Assembly (NCBI GenBank): GCA_038527485.1
Contig: JBCBFT010000027.1
Span: 1-64,000 of the forward strand
From: JALEFZ01 sp038527485
GTDB taxonomy: Bacteria; Bacteroidota; Bacteroidia; J057
Direction: 5' to 3'
DNA length: 64,000 nt
The position numbers were made by a program, and so were the translations under genes. This document shows, in pieces, positions 26,373 to 36,266 of the stretch. Position 1 is the first letter of the stretch; every line of letters begins with the position of its first letter. A model generated the notes under the pieces. That model was not told where the DNA came from, did not search any database, and worked only from the letters and a program-made list of their open reading frames with translations.

Positions 26373-27578
26373 ATGAAGAAAAACGAAATATTTATGCTGG
26401 CCCTCTTTCCCCTTGTTTTGGGAAGTTTGTTTTTGAGCATCAATTTCTGGAGTCGCGTCTACGCCTCTCCTCATCCCTCTCAACCTATAGCACAACCCGT
26501 TTCTCCCACACCTACACCCGCTCCCACCACAGATGCCACAGCGCATATTCAGGTCGCTCTCCTTCTGGATATCAGTGGCAGCATGAGCGGGCTCATCGAC
26601 CAAGCCAAGGGAAAGCTTTGGGACATCGTCAATGAGATGGCAGAAGCACGCGTCGGTAGCAAGCCCACCTCACTAGAGATTGCCCTCTACATTTATGGTG
26701 CCCCACATCTGGGATCACATACAGGGTATACAAAGCGAGTAGTTCCCTTGACGACCAACCTGGATCTGATCTCACAGGAACTATTTGCCCTGACTACTTC
26801 AGGCGGAGACGAGTACTGTGGCATGGTCATCCAAAAAGCGGTGAGCGACTTGGAATGGACCAGTAATCCACAGGATTTACGCATGATCTTTATTGCAGGA
26901 AATGAATCTTTCGGGCAAGGTCCTGTAGGCTATGCCCAAAGTACAGGCAACGCGAATGAAAGAGGCATTTTGGTGAACACGATCTTCTGTGGCAATGCGC
27001 AAGAAGGACTCAATACAGGTTGGGCACATGGGGCGACACTCGGCCAAGGCGAGTATATGAACATTGACCACAACCAGCGTGTGACACATGTAACAACACC
27101 TTATGATGCCCAGATCAGTGAATACAACTCCCGTCTGAATGATACCTACATCTATTATGGTTCACAAGGAAAGGAGTTGAAGCAGCGTCAGGAAGTACAG
27201 GATTCTAATGCAGAATCATTTGGAGTGGGAAATATCGTCAAGCGCGGCAAATCCAAGGTTTCTTCTGCTTACAAAAATAAAAACTGGGACTTGGTAGATG
27301 CTGCTGAAGACGATGATTTTGACATGAAGAAAATCGACTCTGAAACTTTGCCTGATACCTTGCAAGCATTGAATGAAGCAGAACTCAAGGAATATGTAGA
27401 AGAAAAGGCGGAGGAGCGTGCAGAAATCAAGAAAGAGATTAATGAACTCTACAAAAAGCGGGAGGAATTTGTAAAAACGCAAACAACAAGCACTTCTACG
27501 AATCAACTAGACCAAGCCATGATTCAGGCAATCCGTAAGCAAGGAGAGTCGAAAGGAATGAATTTTAAGAAGGACTAA
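26373..27578 (+). CDS. Exported von Willebrand factor A (VWA) domain protein
   Basis: 401 residues. The N-terminal hydrophobic segment (~7-25) is a signal anchor or signal peptide, followed by a Pro/Thr linker (~36-53). The VWA domain (~58-260) has an intact metal-ion (MIDAS) motif, Asp66-x-Ser68-x-Ser70 in LLLDISGSMSG, and TSGGDEYCG as a later metal-site loop. The C-terminal third is a charged helical or coiled-coil tail (LKEYVEEKAEERAEIKKEIN ...). It is divergent from the LytS/LytR-type pair, and the 21-bp repeats in between make joint regulation plausible. It ends upstream of a clear terminator. The ligand is unknown. Confidence 0.85.
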   Translation: MKKNEIFMLALFPLVLGSLFLSINFWSRVYASPHPSQPIAQPVSPTPTPAPTTDATAHIQVALLLDISGSMSGLIDQAKGKLWDIVNEMAEARVGSKPTSLEIALYIYGAPHLGSHTGYTKRVVPLTTNLDLISQELFALTTSGGDEYCGMVIQKAVSDLEWTSNPQDLRMIFIAGNESFGQGPVGYAQSTGNANERGILVNTIFCGNAQEGLNTGWAHGATLGQGEYMNIDHNQRVTHVTTPYDAQISEYNSRLNDTYIYYGSQGKELKQRQEVQDSNAESFGVGNIVKRGKSKVSSAYKNKNWDLVDAAEDDDFDMKKIDSETLPDTLQALNEAELKEYVEEKAEERAEIKKEINELYKKREEFVKTQTTSTSTNQLDQAMIQAIRKQGESKGMNFKKD

Positions 27579-27703
27579 TAAGAATCGGGAGTAGAGAACG
27601 GAGAATCGAGACTGGATAGTGTGAGTATTTAACAGGCGTATCTTCATCATTTGTCTCCCACCTTTGATCCAATTACTCACAAAAGCACAAAATACTGATC
27701 ATT

Positions 27704-27740
27704 AAGCACCAAGAATATACAACTATGATTCTTGGTGCTT
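27704..27740 (+). terminator. Terminator after the VWA gene
   Basis: A perfect 13-bp stem AAGCACCAAGAAT/ATTCTTGGTGCTT (27704-27716, 27728-27740) with an 11-nt loop, followed by CTTTCC. It lies 125 bp after the VWA stop and just before the SIMPL-like gene. Confidence 0.75.
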
Positions 27741-27777
27741 CTTTCCAAAGCCTCCTTATCCTCCAAAAATCATCAAC

Positions 27778-28758
27778 ATGAAAAAGATATTCCTACTGGC
27801 AGCCGCCTTTGCCTTGAGCCTTCCACTTTTTGCACAAATCAATGGCAAGGTCAAACGAGAGGTCCAAAATCGAACCTATTCCTATCGCGTCGAAACACCA
27901 CAGGCGGTCTTCCAGGAGCGTGACGCCCTCAACATCGACATCAAAGCCATGGTCAATGTCCAGGCAGATGCCTATGTAGCTGTCTTCGCGATGTCCACTG
28001 TCGCCAAAAATGTGGAGGACGCCGATAAAAATATGAATGAGCGCATCACCAAAATCAAGGACGCCATCAGCGCGCTTCCAGGTGACCAAACCGTCTATGT
28101 AGACATGATCTCCCTGCTCCCTGCCTTCGAGCTCGAAGCATCCAAAAAGATCTTCAGTAAGACGACCTACAACGAAGTTCCGATAGGCTTTGAAATGCGC
28201 AAAAACTTGCATATCGGTTTTAAAAACGCAGAAGACTTCGATCGCATCCTGACAATCTGTGCCCAGAATGAGGTCTACGAATTGCTCAAGGCCGACTATG
28301 TCGTATATGAAGTAGAAGCTGTTTATGATACCCTAAGGGCACGAACGCTGGCACTGGTCAAGCGCAAACTGGCCTACTACGAAGGGCTAGGTATCGATAT
28401 TGAGGATAAAAAGCGAGAAATCACGGAGACATCGGCTGCCTATTATCCGCCAGAGCGCTACGAGACATTTCAAGCCAGCATGGACAACCAGCTTCAATAT
28501 AACGGACCTGTCAAAAAATCAATCCCAACACCCACTTCAGAGTACTATCGCCCTGTCGCCTTCAAAGGTTTTGACATCGTCCGCAATCCCGAGATCATAG
28601 AGCCCGTCGTCCAGTTTACCTACAACCTCAAGATGCGCATTGACCTCAAAGAAAAGCCCGAACCTATACCTCAACAAACCGTCACCCAACGCGAGTACTT
28701 CCTTATCTCTCCCGAAGGGAACATCAAGCCGATTATTGTGACAAAGGAGAATAATTAA
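27778..28758 (+). CDS. Secreted SIMPL (DUF541)-like protein
   Basis: 326 residues with a signal peptide (KKIFLLAAAFALSLPLFA, cleaved before QINGK). The central region carries a SIMPL-type pattern: ADAYVAVFAMSTVAKNVEDA, then NMNERITKIKDAISAL, then a strand-rich half with YEVEAVYDTLRARTLALVKR. SIMPL proteins are periplasmic or surface proteins of poorly known role. The C-terminal ~60 residues are extended and proline-containing. There are no enzymatic motifs. It is probably monocistronic, with a terminator before it and a repeat-rich gap after it. Confidence 0.65.
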   Translation: MKKIFLLAAAFALSLPLFAQINGKVKREVQNRTYSYRVETPQAVFQERDALNIDIKAMVNVQADAYVAVFAMSTVAKNVEDADKNMNERITKIKDAISALPGDQTVYVDMISLLPAFELEASKKIFSKTTYNEVPIGFEMRKNLHIGFKNAEDFDRILTICAQNEVYELLKADYVVYEVEAVYDTLRARTLALVKRKLAYYEGLGIDIEDKKREITETSAAYYPPERYETFQASMDNQLQYNGPVKKSIPTPTSEYYRPVAFKGFDIVRNPEIIEPVVQFTYNLKMRIDLKEKPEPIPQQTVTQREYFLISPEGNIKPIIVTKENN

Positions 28759-28776
28759 TGGAGATGAGGAGAAGCG

Positions 28777-28916
28777 ATCCCGTTTGCGGGATTTCGCGTT
28801 GCTCAAGAAGAGCCGAGACCACACGAGCCTCCTTCAGTTTGTATCTAAAGGGATCGAAACAGCAGGAGCACCAACGAGACGTTGGCACTGGCAAGGTTTC
28901 TCGGTTCTCGGTTCTC
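28777..28916. repeat. Repeat-rich intergenic stretch
   Basis: The gap 28759-29076 has no convincing gene. It holds a small hairpin ATCCCG-TTTG-CGGGAT (28777-28792), then CCAAC-GAGAC-GTTGG (28871-28885), then tandem TTCTCGG copies (28898-28916). CGGGATTTC here also occurs in the element at 83-186, and GAGAC-rich repeats recur at 62136-62248. These look like members of a degenerate intergenic repeat class. Confidence 0.35.
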
Positions 28917-28976
28917 AAAATCTCACAGTCTCCCAAAAATTTATCTTTTTTTTAACCCGTGCGTAGTTTCAGCCTC

Positions 28977-29009
28977 ATCTTTGGATGGGGCTATTCTGTT
29001 TTTGAACAT
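28977..29009 (+). terminator. Probable terminator before the amidohydrolase gene
   Basis: A 9-bp stem AGCCTCATC/GATGGGGCT (28977-28985, 28990-28998, one G-U pair) with a TTTG loop, followed by ATTCTGTTTTT. It would end transcripts from the SIMPL-like gene 219 bp upstream. Confidence 0.65.
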
Positions 29010-29076
29010 GGCGGCTCTTATTTCCCCTTTTCCTCCATTTGTCGTAAGTTAGAAGTTGCTTGAAATAACAACTGAA

Positions 29077-32000
29077 ATGAAACGACTTACACTCACTACT
29101 TTGGCTGTGCTGGGTATCTTATTTGCCTTTGCACAGGACAAAAAGAAAGGCACATGGGATGTCAACAATCCTCCTGGAAACTATACCGAAATCCCCATCT
29201 CCACGGATGAGGGTACTTGGATGAATGTAGATGTCAGTCCTGATGGAAAAACCCTGGCCTTCGACATGCTGGGAGACATTTATACGATGCCCATCACAGG
29301 TGGTAAGCCCAAAGCCCTGCGTTCGGGACTCGCATGGGAAGTCCAACCACGATTCAGTCCCGACGGGAAGCACATCCTGTTTACCTCTGATGCAGGAGGC
29401 GGGGACAACATCTGGGTGATGAAATCCGATGGAAGCGACGCAAAGCAAATTACTCAGGAAACCTTCCGCCTACTGAATAATGGCGCGTGGATGCCTGATG
29501 GACAGTACTTCGTGACGCGTAAGCACTTCACCTCTCAGCGTTCGCTGGGTGCAGGAGAAATCTGGATGTATCACATCTCTGGCGGCAAAGGCATACAACT
29601 CACCAAGCGCAAAAACGACCAGCAAGATGTGAACGAGCCTGTGGTTTCTCCCGATGGGAAGTATGTCTACTTCTCCGAAGATGTCTATCCAGGAGGGTAT
29701 TTTCAGTACAACAAAGACCCTAACGATCAGATCTACGTCATCAAGAGATACAATACAGAAACAGGAAATATTGAGGTCGTCACGGGAGGTCCTGGCGGTG
29801 CCTGCCGTCCGCAAATCTCTAATGATGGGAAGAAATTGGCTTTTGTCCGTCGCGTACGCACGAAGTCGGTGCTATTTATCCACAATCTCGAAACAGGTCA
29901 AGAGTTTCCCATTTTCGATGGGCTATCCAAAGATCAACAAGAAGCTTGGGCGATCTTCGGTCCTTACACAGGCTACGATTGGATGCCAGGGGATGAGGAG
30001 ATTGTGATTTGGGGGAAAGGAAAATTAAACCGCGTAAATGTCACGACAAAAGCATCGCAGATCATTCCCTTTCAGATCGACGACACGCGTAAAGTAGCAG
30101 AAACAGTCAAATTCAAACAGGAGGTGTACACTTCTGAAATGGAAGTCAAAGTACTCCGTCAGCTGATCACCTCCCCTGATGGAAGCTATACCATTTTCAA
30201 TGCTCTGGGCCACCTCTGGAAAGCGCCGATGGGCAAAGGAAGGTCCGAGCGTTTGACTAGTGATACGGCCTTCGAGTTTGAACCTTCTTTTTCTCCCGAT
30301 GGAAAATCCATTGTCTATGTGACTTGGGACGATGAGAAAATGGGAGCGATTCAGGTTATGGATCTGACTACAGGTACGACGAAAAAACTCACGCAAAAGG
30401 AAGGCATCTTCCGTACCCCTTCTTTCTCTCCTGATGGACAACACATCGTATTTCGCAAAGAGGCAGGCAACATCCACCAAGGCTACACTTTTGACAAGCA
30501 GCCAGGCATCTACATGATGAAGGTCGAGAATGGAGAAATAGAATTGGTTTCAAAATCAGGTGAATATCCTGTTTTCTCTGCCGATGGAAGCAAGGTATTT
30601 TACCAGACAGGTGGGTATCTTTTTGGGGCACTGAGCAAGGCCTTCAAATACATGGATCTCCAAAGCAAGAAGGAGCACACCATTTTCACCTCAAAATACG
30701 CCAACCGTTTCGTCCCCAGTCCTGACAACCAATGGATTGCCTTCATCGAATTACACAAAGTATACATTGCCCCTCTCTCTATGCACGGAAAGGCCATGTC
30801 CCTCTCCTCTAGCACGAAAGAGGTCCCTGTCGCGCAAGTCGCTAGAGATGCGGGGATCAACCTCCACTGGTCGGCAGATAGTAAGTCGCTTCATTGGACG
30901 TTGGGGAATGAATATTACACAGACAAACTTACCGAGCGCTTCGCCTTTTTGGATGGCGCAGGAGAAAAGTTGCCTCCTATGGATACGACGGGTCTGAAGA
31001 TCGACCTGACAGTGTCCATGGACAAGCCCGAAGGAGTCATCGCCTTCACCCATGCTCGCATCATCACGATGGAGGGAGATGAGGTCATAGAGGATGGAAC
31101 CATCGTGATCGAGGACAATGAAATCAAGGACTTGGGGACATTCGATAACATCAAAATTCCCAAAAGTGCCAAAGTCTACGATGTGGATGGAAAGACGATC
31201 ATGCCTGGCATCATTGATGTACATGCACACCTTGGCGCCTTCCGCTTTGGACTTAGCCCACAGAAACACTGGCAGTACTACGCAAACCTGGCCTACGGCG
31301 TCACGACTACGCATGACCCATCCTCCAATACAGAGATGACTTTCACCCAATCCGAGATGGTCAAAGCAGGTGTCATGACAGGTCCACGTATCTACTCTAC
31401 AGGGACGATCCTATACGGAGCAGACGGCGATTTCAAGGCCGTCATCAACAATCTGGAAGATGCCAAGTCTGCGCTTCGCCGTACCAAGGCCTTCGGCGCA
31501 TTCTCCGTCAAGTCCTACAACCAACCTCGCCGCAACCAGCGACAGTGGGTCATCGAAGCGGCGCGTCAGCTGGAAATCATGGTTTATCCTGAAGGCGGGT
31601 CTTTCTTCTACCACAATATGTCAATGGTCGCGGATGGCCACACCTCTGTCGAGCATAATATACCCGTCGCCCCGCTTTACAGCGACGTCATCCAGTTTTG
31701 GTCGCAGACAGGCACGGCCAACACGCCTACTTTGATTGTAAACTATGGTGGGATCAATGGCGAATTTTACTGGTACCAAAAAACCAATGTCTGGGAAAAG
31801 GAACGCCTCCTAGCCTTCACCCCCCGACGCATCATCGACTCACGCTCGCGTCACCGCATCATGATTCCCGAGGAAGAGTACACCAATGGCCACATCCTGA
31901 CTTCGCAGTCTTGCACCAAGCTTCAGGAGGCAGGGACAGACATCTGCTTAGGTGCACACGGGCAACTTCAAGGACTCGGTGCACACTGGGAACTGTGGAT

Positions 32001-32346
32001 GCTTCAGCAAGGCGGCATGAGCAATCACGAAGCGCTGAAGTCAGCTACGATCAGGGGCGCCAAGTACATAGGCATGGATGAGGAGATTGGATCTTTGAAG
32101 AAAGGAAAACTCGCCGACCTGATTGTGATCGATGGGAATCCACTAGAAAATATCCAACAGTCGGAACATGTGGTCTATACCATGGTCAATGGCCGACTCT
32201 ATGATGCCGAAACCGTCAATGAAATTGGCAACTACACGCGTGAGCGTACGCCATTCTATTGGGAGCAAGAAGGAAGTGGAAACGCTTATCCTTATTTCGA
32301 AAGCACACAGAGCTTTATGCGCCCGACTTGTCATTGTCGAAATTAA
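29077..32346 (+). CDS. Exported TolB-like beta-propeller/amidohydrolase fusion
   Basis: 1089 residues from ATG 29077, which opens the signal peptide MKRLTLTTLAVLGILFAFAQ. Residues ~40-650 contain many PD40/TolB-type blades of the form FSPDGKxIxFxSD (for example FSPDGKHILFTSDAGG, SPDGKYVYFSED, FSPDGQHIVFRKE). The C-terminal ~400 residues are an amidohydrolase with metal ligands His716 and His718 in IDVHAHLG, then VEHN, LGAHGQ and the closing GSLKKGKLADLIVIDGNPL. Such fusions (Tricorn-propeller plus imidazolonepropionase/dipeptidase-type hydrolase) are common in Bacteroidota and are thought to act on exported peptides or cyclic amides. The actual substrate is unknown. A terminator follows. Confidence 0.9.
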   Translation: MKRLTLTTLAVLGILFAFAQDKKKGTWDVNNPPGNYTEIPISTDEGTWMNVDVSPDGKTLAFDMLGDIYTMPITGGKPKALRSGLAWEVQPRFSPDGKHILFTSDAGGGDNIWVMKSDGSDAKQITQETFRLLNNGAWMPDGQYFVTRKHFTSQRSLGAGEIWMYHISGGKGIQLTKRKNDQQDVNEPVVSPDGKYVYFSEDVYPGGYFQYNKDPNDQIYVIKRYNTETGNIEVVTGGPGGACRPQISNDGKKLAFVRRVRTKSVLFIHNLETGQEFPIFDGLSKDQQEAWAIFGPYTGYDWMPGDEEIVIWGKGKLNRVNVTTKASQIIPFQIDDTRKVAETVKFKQEVYTSEMEVKVLRQLITSPDGSYTIFNALGHLWKAPMGKGRSERLTSDTAFEFEPSFSPDGKSIVYVTWDDEKMGAIQVMDLTTGTTKKLTQKEGIFRTPSFSPDGQHIVFRKEAGNIHQGYTFDKQPGIYMMKVENGEIELVSKSGEYPVFSADGSKVFYQTGGYLFGALSKAFKYMDLQSKKEHTIFTSKYANRFVPSPDNQWIAFIELHKVYIAPLSMHGKAMSLSSSTKEVPVAQVARDAGINLHWSADSKSLHWTLGNEYYTDKLTERFAFLDGAGEKLPPMDTTGLKIDLTVSMDKPEGVIAFTHARIITMEGDEVIEDGTIVIEDNEIKDLGTFDNIKIPKSAKVYDVDGKTIMPGIIDVHAHLGAFRFGLSPQKHWQYYANLAYGVTTTHDPSSNTEMTFTQSEMVKAGVMTGPRIYSTGTILYGADGDFKAVINNLEDAKSALRRTKAFGAFSVKSYNQPRRNQRQWVIEAARQLEIMVYPEGGSFFYHNMSMVADGHTSVEHNIPVAPLYSDVIQFWSQTGTANTPTLIVNYGGINGEFYWYQKTNVWEKERLLAFTPRRIIDSRSRHRIMIPEEEYTNGHILTSQSCTKLQEAGTDICLGAHGQLQGLGAHWELWMLQQGGMSNHEALKSATIRGAKYIGMDEEIGSLKKGKLADLIVIDGNPLENIQQSEHVVYTMVNGRLYDAETVNEIGNYTRERTPFYWEQEGSGNAYPYFESTQSFMRPTCHCRN

Positions 32347-32414
32347 TTGAGAGACGTTTAGATCTCAGACTTCAGGCCGGTCTTCAAGACCTCACAGACG
32401 ACCTGCACTCTATA

Positions 32415-32443
32415 AGCCCGGAGATTTTTCTCTGGGCTTTTTA
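32415..32443 (+). terminator. Terminator after the amidohydrolase gene
   Basis: A 10-bp stem AGCCCGGAGA/TCTCTGGGCT (32415-32424, 32429-32438, one G-U pair) with a four-T loop, followed by TTTTATTTG. Confidence 0.85.
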
Positions 32444-32571
32444 TTTGTCAAATAATCGGAATACTTCTAACTTCAATAATATCTAGCTTGCCAGATTAAT
32501 TATCTGTACATTTTTACCGTAGATTTTGTCAGGTTCAATAGAACTAGCCTATCATCTATAAGTCACCCAAG

Positions 32572-33819
32572 ATGAAACCCCTACATACAATTTCCCTCTT
32601 TGCCTTACTCTCCTTTTTTATTCTATCCTGTGACTCTGCAGAACAAGTCGATGACCTCGTCCAGACCGTGACCAACTCTATCGATGGAGCCGTAGGTACA
32701 CTGGGCGATGCCTCATCAGACTGGCAGTCTGTGCTCGGTGAGCTGAAAAGAGATCTCCCAGCAGATGTGCAGAGCACTGTCACAAATGAGGTCAATAACC
32801 TGCTTACACGCGCGGTTGCAGCCTCAGGATCTGAGATCCGATGTGATGTGGATTTTTTTCGCGCACGGCTCCGCCAGAATTTACTCAGAATCAAGGCCAA
32901 CTTCCTCAAGCAAGATCCTCCGCCTATGGAGCCACAGCTCTGTCAAGTGGTGCCATTGGCTGTCGACATGTCGCTAGAAGCCAATCGGAGAAACAAAATT
33001 GAGTTTTACGGCTATGATTTCGACATCACCGACAAGCTACAAGTATTGGTGGACAATGGAAGTGAGCGCGTAGATATTACTTCCACTCTGGATAAGCCTT
33101 CGCATTATCACATGACCCTCAATCTGAGTGGGAGCGGTGCCCAACTCACCAAGCAAGCCAAGCGGGTCATCCTCCGCTGGGGAGATCGCGACATATCCAG
33201 CATCGGCATCTTACAAAAGGTACCTAAGATCTGCGAGACTAAAGTCGTGGGTATCCGTCCTGCCGCCATCTCTTATCTTCCCCCTCACACGCGCGGCGAT
33301 AAAAACTATAAGAAAAATGGTCCCGATGTTTACGCAAGCGTCCAAATCATCAACTTGGATACATTGGTGGTGGCACGCGTGGCGATGAAAGCTGAAGAAA
33401 CCAAAGGGGACAGAAGCACGGCTTCGGGGACCAAGGATTTTGAACTCTACCGACCTGATCCAGGCTGGGCGGTACAGAGCATTGTTTCCTCTCCTTATGC
33501 GGATTATTTCTATCGAGACGAGAACGATACCAAGGACGAATTCGCGGGGAGTGGACCCGTACAGAAGTGGATCTTCCGAGGACGTAAGAAGGGGGAAGCT
33601 GCCGGCGTCTATTCCAATGTCACGCTCATGTTTAACCAACTCCGATTCGAGTTGAAAGAAACCAAGGACTGTGTAGCCGCCTCTACTGTTCGTGGTCTGG
33701 AAGTCTCCCGCTCCATCTCTCCTCGTACCCTCGACCAGATCAAAAAGCAAAACAAGGATGTTGAATTTCAATTACCCGAAGAGATTGCAGTAGATACGGT
33801 AGCGGTGGATAGTATGTAG
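32572..33819 (+). CDS. Predicted lipoprotein of unknown function
   Basis: 415 residues. The N-terminus KPLHTISLFALLSFFILSCD is a lipoprotein signal with the lipobox ILSC, so Cys20 should be acylated. After a helical segment (~25-90), the central region (~125-330) reads as beta-rich, with an Ig/TIG-like pattern (RNKIEFYGYDFDITDKLQVL; AKRVILRWGDRDISSIGIL). I do not recognise a family. It is monocistronic, preceded by the amidohydrolase terminator and followed by a convergent gene on the minus strand. Confidence 0.75.
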   Translation: MKPLHTISLFALLSFFILSCDSAEQVDDLVQTVTNSIDGAVGTLGDASSDWQSVLGELKRDLPADVQSTVTNEVNNLLTRAVAASGSEIRCDVDFFRARLRQNLLRIKANFLKQDPPPMEPQLCQVVPLAVDMSLEANRRNKIEFYGYDFDITDKLQVLVDNGSERVDITSTLDKPSHYHMTLNLSGSGAQLTKQAKRVILRWGDRDISSIGILQKVPKICETKVVGIRPAAISYLPPHTRGDKNYKKNGPDVYASVQIINLDTLVVARVAMKAEETKGDRSTASGTKDFELYRPDPGWAVQSIVSSPYADYFYRDENDTKDEFAGSGPVQKWIFRGRKKGEAAGVYSNVTLMFNQLRFELKETKDCVAASTVRGLEVSRSISPRTLDQIKKQNKDVEFQLPEEIAVDTVAVDSM

Positions 33820-33872
33820 GATTGAAGAGGCTTATTCTCACTGATAATTACTTCTCCTTACTCACGCTGAAC

Positions 33873-33906
33873 AAAAAAAGAAGTCCATCTACAGGCGCAG
33901 ATGGAC
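33873..33906 (-). terminator. Terminator for the minus-strand gene ending at 33994
   Basis: An 8-bp stem GTCCATCT/AGATGGAC (33883-33890, 33899-33906) with an 8-nt loop. On the minus strand it is followed by TTCTTTTTTTG. A second inverted repeat, ATTGAGGAG/CTCCTCAAT (33948-33956, 33981-33989), lies between it and the stop codon and is followed by TTCTTTATTT on the plus strand. Confidence 0.75.
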
Positions 33907-33993
33907 GAGCAAGGGCAAGGATAGTATGTTTCTTTACAGAAACAAGGATTGAGGAGACCTAGTGCAAGAGTAGAACGGTACTCCTCAATTTCT

Positions 33994-34839
33994 TTATTTA
34001 TAGGAAACAACTTTAACTAATTGATGCTCCGAAGGTTGTTCTACATCAGTTATTTGTTTGACTTCTGTGATCAAACCGCTTTGATTGTACTGATAAGAAA
34101 CCAAACCTTTGGTGAGTCCATCTCGCTTCCAAAGTGCCTGGATGGGGAGTCCCTTTTCATCATACTGATACGTGTATACATCTGTCACACCTGCTATGTC
34201 GATCACAACTTGCTGGACAAATCCCATCATGTCATATCTGTAGGCGACTTCTTCGATGACACGTGATTGTGCGTCTTCGAAAGTTTCCTTCACCAGCATT
34301 TTGTCTTGATCGTATTCAAATCTGTGTGTCTGGACGATCTGTCGGTTTTCCAGTATACGGATGGCAATCAGTGAGCTGTCTTTGTCATAGATGTATTGGC
34401 GTGTCCCCAAGAGTAGCCGTTGGTCATTGTTGAGCAGCTCGTAAGACTTGATCTGATAAGGAGCTTTATGACTTGTCAATCTAACCTGCTTGACGTAAGA
34501 GCGGTTCCACAGGCGATCTTCTGTCTCTGTCCAGCCGAGTTTTCCTCGTGAGTAGTGGTACTGCTGCACCATACTTGTATCATGGCGTTCGAGTTTCACC
34601 ATTTGATTGAGATGACCTTCTTTATTGTAAGATCGGATCTCACGAGAAATGGGCGCACGTTTTCGGTTCTTTTGTACTTGAAAGGTAGTTACCTCCACCT
34701 CAGAATACTCCAAAAACTTCATTTTGTCTTCTTCGACAGAGACAGAATCCCAGATCAACAATGAGGGTTCGTAATTAAGCTGAGCATAAGCCATGCTCAT
34801 ACTAAGAAATACAGCCCACAGAATGGCAAGCGACTTCAT
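33994..34839 (-). CDS. Secreted YD-repeat-like protein
   Basis: 281 residues with a signal peptide (KSLAILWAVFLSMSMAYA, cleaved before QLNYE). The body consists of repeated short strand units of the form RxYIYDKDSSLIAI, HRFEYDQDKMLVKE, VAYRYDMMGFVQQV, YTYQYDEKGLPIQA and VSYQYNQSGLITEV. This is the YD/RHS-type pattern of a repetitive beta-sheet, in about seven units. There is no toxin or protease domain. It probably sits in the periplasm or at the cell surface. About 660 bp of AT-rich sequence precede it. Confidence 0.75.
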   Translation of the reverse strand: MKSLAILWAVFLSMSMAYAQLNYEPSLLIWDSVSVEEDKMKFLEYSEVEVTTFQVQKNRKRAPISREIRSYNKEGHLNQMVKLERHDTSMVQQYHYSRGKLGWTETEDRLWNRSYVKQVRLTSHKAPYQIKSYELLNNDQRLLLGTRQYIYDKDSSLIAIRILENRQIVQTHRFEYDQDKMLVKETFEDAQSRVIEEVAYRYDMMGFVQQVVIDIAGVTDVYTYQYDEKGLPIQALWKRDGLTKGLVSYQYNQSGLITEVKQITDVEQPSEHQLVKVVSYK

Positions 34840-35433
34840 GAGTTACTAGGGTTTGACCTAAAACAAGAGCGAAAAAACGTTTGGCGACTTCATCACTTTT
34901 CTCGCACATGTAGATTGATGTACCCTTCTAAATCTTCTGCCCCTTGAGTCGCATGAAATAAGTATGAGGGAATACCTTTTATTTCAAAACGGCTGTTCAA
35001 TCAATTAGCATGTAAGAAAAATGCTTAGAATTACTTTTTCGAAATTTAACGATATTTTTCATCAAAAATCAATGAAAGCGCTTCAATTTTTCAGAAAATC
35101 TAAACTTTTTGTCCTTTTTTCTCAATTTTTGTCGTTAAAAATAGACAAAATTCCATATCAATTTTCCTAGCACATCTCGTGCCTAAGTTTTAAATAATCT
35201 CTATTTTTTTCATAAAATTTGGATTTTTCCTATGTAAACATGAAAAATATCCATCTTAAGCATGAAAGATTTTCACACTTTCTGTAAGATTCTTGTAAAG
35301 TCTATCCTTTGTCCTGTTTGAAATAAAGGGGTTATCCAAATATTTTGATCTCTTGGATTGGGGGAGGGTCACTTTAAGTTAAGAAATAGTGGCTAATTTC
35401 CTTCTATTTTTCAGTTCTTATATCTCATGAAAA
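34840..35433. other. Long AT-rich intergenic region without a recognisable gene
   Basis: About 590 bp with no supported coding frame. It is very AT-rich with repeated T-runs, a small inverted repeat TTTTTGTC/GACAAAA near 35125-35160, and near-duplicate ATGAAAAATAT and ATGAAAGATTT around 35250-35275. It contains the promoter side of the 34839 gene. I see no RNA-gene signature. Confidence 0.5.
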
Positions 35434-35456
35434 ACGAAGTCCTAGAAGAACTTCGT
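35430..35456 (-). terminator. Terminator after the RDD-family gene
   Basis: A 7-bp stem ACGAAGT/ACTTCGT (35434-35440, 35450-35456). On the minus strand it is followed by a short T-run (TTTTTC) and lies 44 nt after the stop at 35500. Confidence 0.6.
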
Positions 35457-35499
35457 ATCTATCAGACTGTTTTGCATGCCAAAAATTTTCAGATAGCGG

Positions 35500-36207
35500 C
35501 TATTTCCCGTAATAATGATTGTAATCTGCCAAGACAGTTTGCAAAAATTGCTTAGCAGGCATCCTCGTTTGTATACCTGCCACCTGTTGAACTCTATCCG
35601 CAAGTTTGCCCATAAGAACAGGGTTTTTATTCTTTAAAGCTGCATCTAGCACCTCTTTCAAGATAGAGATGTCTCGATCATTGAGAGAAGTAATCTCGGG
35701 AAAGGAAGCCTTATAATCATCGCTCGTTTCAACATAAATCGTATCCAAAAATGTCGTGACTAGTTTGAGCTTGATCACATTGGTTGTTGCGACTAGATCT
35801 CCTAGACGCTGCCCTTTCTTTGAGATTGAAATCACAATAATGGCCACCAGTCCTGGAAAGATTCCCAACAACCAAATGTCAATGACACGCAAGCCCCAGC
35901 GCAGAAACAGCGCGGTAAATCCAGGTCTAGAGCCATCTAAACTAATGGCACGCGTCTTCATGACCATTTTACCGGGAGTTTGTCCATTGAAAATCGCTTC
36001 GCAAATCAGGCTGTAGAGCATTGCAGGCAAAAATATCCACATGTCTGCCATGCTAGATACTTCCCACTCTGCTATATAAATCAAAAATATGACATATCCT
36101 GCTTGTATAATCAGATCTATGATACCCGCCACAATTCGATCACCCAAACTGGCTACAGGATATTCTAAATCAATGTGCTGCGTCGTGGGAATCGTAATCG
36201 TATTCAT
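35500..36207 (-). CDS. RDD-family membrane protein
   Basis: 235 residues. The RDD domain (~12-145) contains ASLGDRIVAGIIDLIIQ, GQTPGKMVMKTRAISLDGSR and LRWGLRVIDIWLLGIFPGL, with the conserved Arg and Asp residues and about four membrane helices, then a KGQRLGDLVATTNVI signature. A helical cytoplasmic tail (~165-235) follows. RDD proteins often accompany the SpoIIM/MoxR/DUF58 cluster, and this gene is divergent from that operon across a 195-bp gap. It may act in the same envelope process. Its transport or structural role is not established. Confidence 0.88.
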   Translation of the reverse strand: MNTITIPTTQHIDLEYPVASLGDRIVAGIIDLIIQAGYVIFLIYIAEWEVSSMADMWIFLPAMLYSLICEAIFNGQTPGKMVMKTRAISLDGSRPGFTALFLRWGLRVIDIWLLGIFPGLVAIIVISISKKGQRLGDLVATTNVIKLKLVTTFLDTIYVETSDDYKASFPEITSLNDRDISILKEVLDAALKNKNPVLMGKLADRVQQVAGIQTRMPAKQFLQTVLADYNHYYGK

Positions 36208-36266
36208 AAAATATTCAGATAAATCAGCAGAACCCCATTAACTCATCATAAACAGATAGAGGAGCT

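Noticed and set aside
26175..26603. Minus-strand frame of 142 codons upstream of the sensor kinase
   Set aside because: It overlaps the promoter region and is antisense to the VWA gene start; there is no recognisable protein pattern.
34840..35499. Possible replication origin in the AT-rich gap
   Set aside because: Only one near-match to a DnaA box (TTATCCAAA) was seen, with no cluster of boxes and no dnaA, dnaN or gidA gene nearby.
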